Positions 32,635 through 37,685 of a DNA stretch of 37,685 nt are shown one piece after another. The notes under the pieces are model-generated. The model was not told where the DNA came from. It saw only the letters and a list, made by a program, of their open reading frames with translations, and searched no databases. This DNA is from Angelakisella sp. (GTDB lineage: Bacteria; Bacillota; Clostridia; Oscillospirales; Ruminococcaceae): the NCBI GenBank assembly GCA_020024515.1, contig JAHHTR010000007.1, positions 1 to 37,685 of the forward strand, read 5' to 3'. Both the position numbers and the translations under genes were made by a program. The stretch's first letter is position 1. The number at the start of each line of letters is the position of its first letter.

Positions 32635-32661
32635 CTAAAAAATACGGTTATTTTCACTCAT
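32635..32661 (-). other. Eight-codon mini-ORF ahead of ntpA
   Basis: ATG AGT GAA AAT then four codons and TAG (product MSENNRIF), preceded by GAGAGGT. Its first bases match the true ntpA start GTG AGT GAA AAT: 11 bases, TGAGTGAAAAT, are shared. It stops 22 bp before the ntpA GTG. It may be a leader peptide or a relic of a duplicated start. Confidence 0.35.
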
Positions 32662-32664
32662 TTG

Positions 32665-32696
32665 TTACCTCTCTTTTTCTTATAAAAGAGAGGTAA
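32665..32696 (-). repeat. Perfect 13-bp hairpin between ntpE and ntpA
   Basis: TTACCTCTCTTTT (32665-32677) and AAAAGAGAGGTAA (32684-32696) pair fully with a 6-nt loop. On the minus strand no T run follows, so it is not a classical terminator. A role in mRNA processing, stability or translation of ntpA is more likely. On the minus-strand RNA its 3' arm contains the GAGAGGT ahead of the mini-ORF. Confidence 0.7.
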
Positions 32697-32706
32697 GAAA
32701 ATAAAA

Positions 32707-33303
32707 TTAATTAATTGTAAGTCCGGAATTACTGTAAAACCAAGGTTTTCTGTCATTTAGTTTAGTATCCATTGTTTCATCAACAAATATACCTATTGTT
32801 TGGTTCATCAGTTTTATACCACCGATTTTTATATTGTCATCAACAATAATTTTACATTTACCGCTAAATATTTTATCAAGCTTAACACTCATTGAATAGT
32901 CATCACTTTTTACTGTGATTATGCTGTCTTCAAGAGGGTACTCTGTTGATAGTTTCTTTGCAATATTCAGTAGATAAGTTTCATATTCCGGTGTCTTTGT
33001 AAAATCAAGAAGTTTTTTTGTAGCAGAACGGAACACGTTGTTTGTTATTTCCTCACGACGCATCAGTAGTTGCTGTCTTAATTGAGCTTCTTGCTTTGCA
33101 ACAGTTTTTGTAGCATTGCCTTTTATCTCTGCAACTTGATCTTGAATTTTATTGTACATTTCCTGCAAAATTTGATTTTCTGCTACTTCCAAGTGTTCCT
33201 TTTTAAAATTCTCTGTTTGTGTTTGTATATCATTTGATTTTTGATGTGCATATTCAAGAATAGCACTTTCTATCATCCCTGCACGTTCTTCTATTGTAGC
33301 CAA
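32707..33303 (-). CDS. ntpE: V-type ATPase subunit E (peripheral stalk)
   Basis: A roughly 198-residue peripheral stalk subunit. The first about 110 residues are a highly charged helix (e.g. YAHQKSNDIQTQTENFKKEH), then a globular C-terminal domain ending DETMDTKLNDRKPWFYSNSG, where homologues have the FDNRLxxR-like motif. The GTG at 33315 lies inside the Shine-Dalgarno GAGGTGA, so I prefer the TTG at 33303, eight bases after it. E pairs with the small G/H-type subunit encoded first in this operon. Confidence 0.88.
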   Translation of the reverse strand: MATIEERAGMIESAILEYAHQKSNDIQTQTENFKKEHLEVAENQILQEMYNKIQDQVAEIKGNATKTVAKQEAQLRQQLLMRREEITNNVFRSATKKLLDFTKTPEYETYLLNIAKKLSTEYPLEDSIITVKSDDYSMSVKLDKIFSGKCKIIVDDNIKIGGIKLMNQTIGIFVDETMDTKLNDRKPWFYSNSGLTIN

Positions 33304-33350
33304 AAGTCTGGTCACCTCGCTTAATTTTTTTGGAAGAAATAAGCAAATAA

Positions 33351-33659
33351 TTATATGCTTATTCCCACTGCCTCTTTAACATATTTCATTAGTGCATGTG
33401 AAATATTGTCTGACGAGTGTCTGTCACCTATTTCTGCAATAAGCGGACGTTTGCAATGAAGTTTTTTATCTGCTGTAAATTGTGGTGCAAGCTCCATAGC
33501 TACACCTGTAACAAGAATTACGCCGATTGATTTATCATCACAAAGTTCATCTAGTCTTTTACAATATGTGGCTTCGTCATGCACTATTTCTCCTTCTATA
33601 CCCGCAAGTCGCATACCAACTAGTGTTTCACGATTATCACTAAGTACATAAAATCGCAT
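33351..33659 (-). CDS. ntpG: V-type ATPase subunit F (NtpG)
   Basis: A 102-residue central-stalk subunit with a Rossmann-like fold: MRFYVLSDNRETLVGMRLAG at the N-terminus, then IGVILVTGVAMELAP in the middle and PLIAEIGDRHSS. It binds subunit D and regulates rotation. GGAGG lies seven bases before the ATG. In Enterococcus this gene is called ntpG and comes just before ntpA; here ntpE lies between them. Confidence 0.93.
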   Translation of the reverse strand: MRFYVLSDNRETLVGMRLAGIEGEIVHDEATYCKRLDELCDDKSIGVILVTGVAMELAPQFTADKKLHCKRPLIAEIGDRHSSDNISHALMKYVKEAVGISI

Positions 33660-33719
33660 ATATATTCCTCCAAAACCACAAAAAATTTAAATGTATCTCT
33701 ATATCTTAAACTTTTAAAA

Positions 33720-34169
33720 TTATAGTTTGTTGATAATCAAGATAGAAATTAGTAGGCCGTAGATAGCAATACCTTCACCAAGTACAACGAAGATGATAGC
33801 TTTACCGAAAGCTTTTGGATCTTCACTGAAAGCACCGATAGCAGCAGGAGCAGCAGCAGCAACAGCAATACCTGCACCTATACATGATAGACCTGTAACC
33901 AAAGCGGCAGCGATGTAACCCATACCTGCACCTGTTGTGATACCTGCAACTGCTTGTGCTGTTTCTTCGGCAGCGTGTGCGATTGATACAGCACCTGTTG
34001 ATGGTAGTATTATCATAATAGCTGCAACTGCAAAGAAAGCACATAGGTTAAATATCATAGCATTTTTAGCTTTTTTTCCTGTTGTGATACCTTTGTATGC
34101 CGGGATTAGTGGCATTAATAACATTATAACGATTGCTAGTGGTAGTAAAATTATTGATAGTGTATTCAT
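33720..34169 (-). CDS. ntpK: V-type ATPase membrane ring subunit K (c subunit)
   Basis: A 149-residue proteolipid with four hydrophobic helices in two hairpins. The second hairpin is a standard c-subunit pair, GAGIAVAAAAPAAIGAFSED and IIFVVLGEGIAIYGLLISIL, with the ion-binding Glu132. The first hairpin (about 1-60) is divergent and has no carboxylate. Compared with Enterococcus NtpK, the Na+ ligands corresponding to Gln65 and Gln110 appear as Gly and Val. That argues for H+ over Na+, though this is my hand alignment. A 60-bp gap follows to ntpG. Confidence 0.93.
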   Translation of the reverse strand: MNTLSIILLPLAIVIMLLMPLIPAYKGITTGKKAKNAMIFNLCAFFAVAAIMIILPSTGAVSIAHAAEETAQAVAGITTGAGMGYIAAALVTGLSCIGAGIAVAAAAPAAIGAFSEDPKAFGKAIIFVVLGEGIAIYGLLISILIINKL

Positions 34170-34249
34170 GATAAAAATTTCCTTTCATACTTATGTTTTT
34201 AAAATTTTATTTATATTTATTTTTTATATTCTTTTAAGATAAATTAAAA

Positions 34250-36184
34250 TTAAGCATTTTTTTCTATTGAGATAGGTTCGTATGCCTTGCCGTCTCCGTC
34301 AAAAAATCTGCTGAATACTTCATAGAATTCAAGTCTTAGTACCTGTATACCAACGATTAAACCTTCAAGAGCCATAACGAAGATATTACCGAAGATTATA
34401 ACAATAGGACTTGCTCCACTGCTTACCATTGAGCTAAGTGTCATAACAACCGCCATCATACCGGCATGGCTCAATATGAAACCACCTACACGCAAAAATG
34501 ACATTGTATTTGATACAAAGCTTAGTAGTACTTCAAACATTTCAAAGAAACTTTCTACGAAAAATCCACCAAAACCATGTGGGAAAGGTGATTTTTTCTC
34601 AATTAATCTTCCAAGAGGTTCTTTAAAGAAGATTATTAACAGTGGCAATACTATAAGTGGTATTATGAAAACAGGTGTCATTAAATTTACACCGAATACA
34701 AGACTACCAAGCGCTATTGCTATTACGGATACATAAAAAACAATACCTGCCAAACCGTTATTTGAGAATACCGCTCTTTCCATATCTTTCTTTTTAAAAC
34801 CTATAAACACATTCATGAGCATCGATGCGATTATGATTATAATACCCATTGCTATTGCACCGATAAGCAGTGTATTTGTGGTTTCAGGTGCCATAATATG
34901 AATTAGATGGTCTTTACCAAACAATGCTCTGTGTACCGGCACAAGCAGTTCTTCAAAGCCAAATACCGAACCATAGAAAAATCCGAAGAATGCTGAACTT
35001 ATACCGATAGCTGTCATGACATTACCAAGTTGCATCTTTTTCTTTTTGCTTAGGAACAAACCAAGCAGCATAATAACCAAACCTTGACCTATATCACCAA
35101 ACATTATACCAAATAGCAGCATATATGTTATACCAACAAATTTTGTAGGGTCAACATCATTATATGACGGCAAACCGTAAATATTGACAAACATTTCAAA
35201 AGGTCTCACTATAAAGTTATTTTTAAGCCTTACAGGTGCCTTTATTCTTTCTTCTTCGTTGGCATCTTTAAATGTAATTGTCACTTTATCTTTTAAATAA
35301 GCAAAGTTTTCCTCAAACTCATTTTTGCTCTTTTCAGGAATAAAACCGATTACAACAAAATCATTTTTAACAAAACCTGCGTATTTACGCAAATCAAATG
35401 AAACACTAAGTGTTTTAAGTCTTGAATATACAAAGCATAGCTTATCTGCTTCTTGCTTAATCAGACTCTCTATTTCGTCATTGATAGCTTTAATCTTAGC
35501 TTGTTCTTTTTCAATATCTTTGTTTATAAATTCTATTGACTGCGCCGGTGTTCCATGTGCATAATCCGGAATTCTCATTCTCTCAAAATACAAAGAATTA
35601 AACAGTCCGTCTATTTCTTCTTTATCGCTTATTGCACATAAATATAAGCACCAGTGATATGTGCCATCGTTGTCATAAGAAAATAGTGTGAATGGTTTGT
35701 CTTTACTGAAATTTAGTTTTTGATAACTGCTTACAGGCAACTTACCAAAACGCACACACAAATATTTTGTAGCAAAAAGTTCATCAAGATTTATGTCAAG
35801 CTTTGATATATGGTTAAGATGAGTAAGAGTTGATTTATGTGAATTCAGCAGACGTTCTATTCCATCTTTTTTTTCAAGAAGGGAATCGAATTTTTCTCCC
35901 AAATCCTCTACATAAGTCATAAATTCATCTTTTGTCATTTGCAAAGCTTTGCAATATTTGTCTTCAATCGCTATACCTGTTTTTTCTTGAATAGCTTTTA
36001 GCTTATTTATAATAGGCGTATATGGATTATCTTCACTCATTGCAAGCAGTCCTGATGAATATTCTTTTAACTCAGATGCGGATTCTATATGGAAATTCCC
36101 CATTTGTGTAGCAGAAAGCAATGTTTCATCAAGATACTCACTGTTACCACGCAATGTAACAAATAACATTTTTTCTATTGACAC
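34250..36184 (-). CDS. ntpI: V-type ATPase subunit I (a subunit)
   Basis: A 644-residue stator subunit that forms the ion half-channels against the K ring. The N-terminal about 340 residues are soluble with coiled-coil arms (e.g. INKDIEKEQAKIKAINDEIE). The C-terminal half has seven to eight membrane helices, starting after NIYGLPSYNDVDPTKFVGIT, with MLLFGIMFGDIGQGLVIMLL and SNTMSFLRVGGFILSHAGMM. The Arg of FLRVGGF is in the position of the essential channel arginine, and LRLEFYEVFSRFFDGDGKAY is the usual C-terminus. The GTG at 36184 is the start used; ATG at codon 6 is an alternative. Confidence 0.95.
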   Translation of the reverse strand: MSIEKMLFVTLRGNSEYLDETLLSATQMGNFHIESASELKEYSSGLLAMSEDNPYTPIINKLKAIQEKTGIAIEDKYCKALQMTKDEFMTYVEDLGEKFDSLLEKKDGIERLLNSHKSTLTHLNHISKLDINLDELFATKYLCVRFGKLPVSSYQKLNFSKDKPFTLFSYDNDGTYHWCLYLCAISDKEEIDGLFNSLYFERMRIPDYAHGTPAQSIEFINKDIEKEQAKIKAINDEIESLIKQEADKLCFVYSRLKTLSVSFDLRKYAGFVKNDFVVIGFIPEKSKNEFEENFAYLKDKVTITFKDANEEERIKAPVRLKNNFIVRPFEMFVNIYGLPSYNDVDPTKFVGITYMLLFGIMFGDIGQGLVIMLLGLFLSKKKKMQLGNVMTAIGISSAFFGFFYGSVFGFEELLVPVHRALFGKDHLIHIMAPETTNTLLIGAIAMGIIIIIASMLMNVFIGFKKKDMERAVFSNNGLAGIVFYVSVIAIALGSLVFGVNLMTPVFIIPLIVLPLLIIFFKEPLGRLIEKKSPFPHGFGGFFVESFFEMFEVLLSFVSNTMSFLRVGGFILSHAGMMAVVMTLSSMVSSGASPIVIIFGNIFVMALEGLIVGIQVLRLEFYEVFSRFFDGDGKAYEPISIEKNA

Positions 36185-36234
36185 CTATTTCACCAACCTT
36201 TCATATTTTTTATATTTATTTTTTACAGGTTTTA

Positions 36235-37266
36235 TCAGTATATTAATAAATCTTTTATTTCCCCTTCTGAAATACCATATCTTATACCCTCAACAATATT
36301 GGCTATATTTTCAAGCTCTATATCAAGGTGTAGAATATAACACAACAGTGTAAGCGAAGGATATACGGAAAAATGTATATTTTTATTGCAAAGTCTGGCT
36401 TTTTCTCGAACTACACAATCTTCAATGTAATCTTTGTTAAGTCCGAAGTTTTTTACAGGCTCCCAATCTTTTAATATAATTTCAAGTTTTTCATTATCCT
36501 TTGTATTTGCAATTTCTTTCACTATTCTTTGGGATTTTTTGGTATGTGGATAACATACACTTTCAATATACTCATTATTTGCATTAAAGAATTTCTTTAA
36601 ACGGTATGCCTTCACTATTGACTGCATATCATTTAATGCAATAAACATATCAATAACGCCTTGTGACTCTTTATGCGAAAACTCTTTTCTTATATTTTTG
36701 CCCAATTTGGCATACATTGTATTGAATATTTCTGTTTCTATTTTTACAGTGTCAATTTCTCGTGCATCTTGACGTCTGTTTTTTATCAAAATAGATTCAT
36801 ATATTGTTCCATGCATAAACTCGGTAATACCATCGTATGTTTTTATTGACAGTAGCTTGTTATAGTCAAAAGAGCTATGCTCCATAAGCAGCTTATTATA
36901 TGAAAAATCATACAATTCCTGACTTCCGGAGCAAACATATCTTATATGTTTTAAAAGACTTTTTGCTTCTTCCAATCTATACAAATATGAATAAAAGCCA
37001 TCATCATTTTTACTGAAAGAAAACCTTGCGAGTTTTTGAAATGTTGTAAATTTTGCATTCTGCAATAATTCTAAAAGCTGTTCACGATGTATGTCATTAA
37101 GATTTATGTTTTGCAAAAATTCTCCGTAAGGTGTATTATCTCTTAAATAAACAGCAACCTCGGTAACAGATGTTTTTTTCATCATTTCGTTATATTTATT
37201 TACTGACAATGAACGACTATACATTGTGCGGACTTTGGCAAGAATTGCATTTTGCGGACTACTCAA
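36235..37266 (-). CDS. ntpC: V-type ATPase subunit C (V0 d/AC39)
   Basis: A 343-residue funnel-shaped subunit that links the central stalk to the membrane ring. It is all-helical with the AC39 pattern of three similar parts; landmarks are NAILAKVRTMYSRSLSVNKY at the start, DMFIALNDMQSIVKAYRLKK in the middle, and ENIANIVEGIRYGISEGEIK at the C-terminus. The start is TTG with AGGTGAT upstream. It is placed before ntpI, not between E and G as in Enterococcus. Confidence 0.93.
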   Translation of the reverse strand: MSSPQNAILAKVRTMYSRSLSVNKYNEMMKKTSVTEVAVYLRDNTPYGEFLQNINLNDIHREQLLELLQNAKFTTFQKLARFSFSKNDDGFYSYLYRLEEAKSLLKHIRYVCSGSQELYDFSYNKLLMEHSSFDYNKLLSIKTYDGITEFMHGTIYESILIKNRRQDAREIDTVKIETEIFNTMYAKLGKNIRKEFSHKESQGVIDMFIALNDMQSIVKAYRLKKFFNANNEYIESVCYPHTKKSQRIVKEIANTKDNEKLEIILKDWEPVKNFGLNKDYIEDCVVREKARLCNKNIHFSVYPSLTLLCYILHLDIELENIANIVEGIRYGISEGEIKDLLIY

Positions 37267-37302
37267 ATTTTATCACCTGCCCTTATAAAAAATATTTTAT
37301 AT

Positions 37303-37620
37303 TTATTTTTCGAGTACTTGTCGCACAATTTCGTCTTCCCACTCTGTGTGTTTTTCATTATATTTTTGCTCTAAATTTTGCATAAGCATATCATATCTGT
37401 CGCTTATTTCACTTGTTTCAGTTAAAACTTCCGAATCTTCATTTTCCTTTAAGATACCGATACGCTTTTTAGCCTTCTCTTTGTACTCTTTACGGAACTC
37501 ATCAGTAACCCTATCAATATTGGCAACTGTTATTTGATATTCTTCTTCGGCATTTTCAACCAATTCACAAGCTTTTTTATCAGCCTCAATCAATTTTTTT
37601 AGCAGATTTTCTGTATCCAT
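37303..37620 (-). CDS. ntpF: V-type ATPase G/H-like small stalk subunit
   Basis: A 105-residue, highly charged single coiled coil (e.g. IEADKKACELVENAEEEYQI) of the type that pairs with subunit E in the peripheral stalk. Enterococcus ntpF is the equivalent first gene. Sequence conservation in this family is low, so the call rests on length, composition and operon position. A good GGAGGTG precedes the ATG. The remaining 65 bp to the window edge show no complete promoter; the operon may extend further. Confidence 0.8.
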   Translation of the reverse strand: MDTENLLKKLIEADKKACELVENAEEEYQITVANIDRVTDEFRKEYKEKAKKRIGILKENEDSEVLTETSEISDRYDMLMQNLEQKYNEKHTEWEDEIVRQVLEK

Positions 37621-37685
37621 TATTTTGCACCTCCATTTCTTAATAAAAAAATCTCTTCTTATTTATATGACTATCGATATAATAT

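Noticed and set aside
33823..34044. Cysteine-rich 73-codon frame inside ntpK
   Set aside because: It is another reading frame of the alanine/glycine-rich ntpK gene, without its own ribosome binding site; the composition is an artefact.
1..37685. CRISPR arrays, insertion sequences, prophage genes
   Set aside because: No regularly spaced repeats, transposase, integrase or phage structural frames were seen anywhere in the window.

Overview
The window looks like a chromosomal segment of a low-G+C, endospore-forming anaerobe of class Clostridia. The support is a spoIIGA-sigE pair, a PdaA-type spore cortex deacetylase, a bacterial V-type ATPase operon, and a GlpP-controlled glycerol-3-phosphate oxidation operon of clostridial layout. 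Consensus sigma-A promoters and strong hairpin terminators are easy to see in the AT-rich DNA. I see no phage, transposase, integrase or CRISPR array. Species cannot be named from this sequence alone.

Layout, left to right. At 1-1.5 kb are a lone SAM methyltransferase and a tRNA-Leu(CAA), both on the minus strand, each with its own terminator; the tRNA also has a perfect-consensus promoter. At 1.5-3.2 kb is spoIIGA-sigE (minus). At 3.5-5.6 kb, on the plus strand, are an adenine-phosphoribosyltransferase-like enzyme and a MATE exporter. At 5.8-8.7 kb a minus-strand lipid-type module holds a radical SAM gene that is clearly a pseudogene (two nonsense codons, a frameshift and a deletion of the FeS-cluster region), followed by a GT28/MGDG-synthase-like glycosyltransferase translationally coupled to a divergent PlsY. 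At 8.8-10.1 kb are a DUF308 membrane protein and a TetR regulator. At 10.3-11.2 kb is a patatin-like lipase (plus).

At 11.3-15.8 kb is the glycerol-3-phosphate operon (minus): glpP, then a second promoter with a leader terminator/antiterminator, then a GlpA-like dehydrogenase with a BFD-type cluster domain, an FAD/NAD oxidoreductase, a DUF1667 protein and a small unknown protein. A consensus plus-strand promoter sits at the 3' end of glpP and points antisense through it towards a MgtC-family gene at 15.8 kb. At 16.6-23.8 kb is a maltodextrin region: malEFG (minus) divergent from a LacI-family regulator and a glycogen-debranching-type glucosidase (plus); no MalK ATPase is present. A slightly divergent enolase and a lipoprotein form of PdaA follow. 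At 26.6 kb is a 31-residue membrane miniprotein with its own consensus promoter, then guaB with a promoter and candidate leader attenuator.

From 28.7 kb to the right edge runs a nine-gene V-type ATPase operon (minus) in the order G/H-like, C, I, K, F, E, A, B, D; its promoter is probably outside the window. The most interesting points are the glpA leader switch with the antisense promoter, the miniprotein, the decayed radical SAM gene beside an intact glycolipid-type gene pair, and the hairpin/mini-ORF ahead of ntpA.
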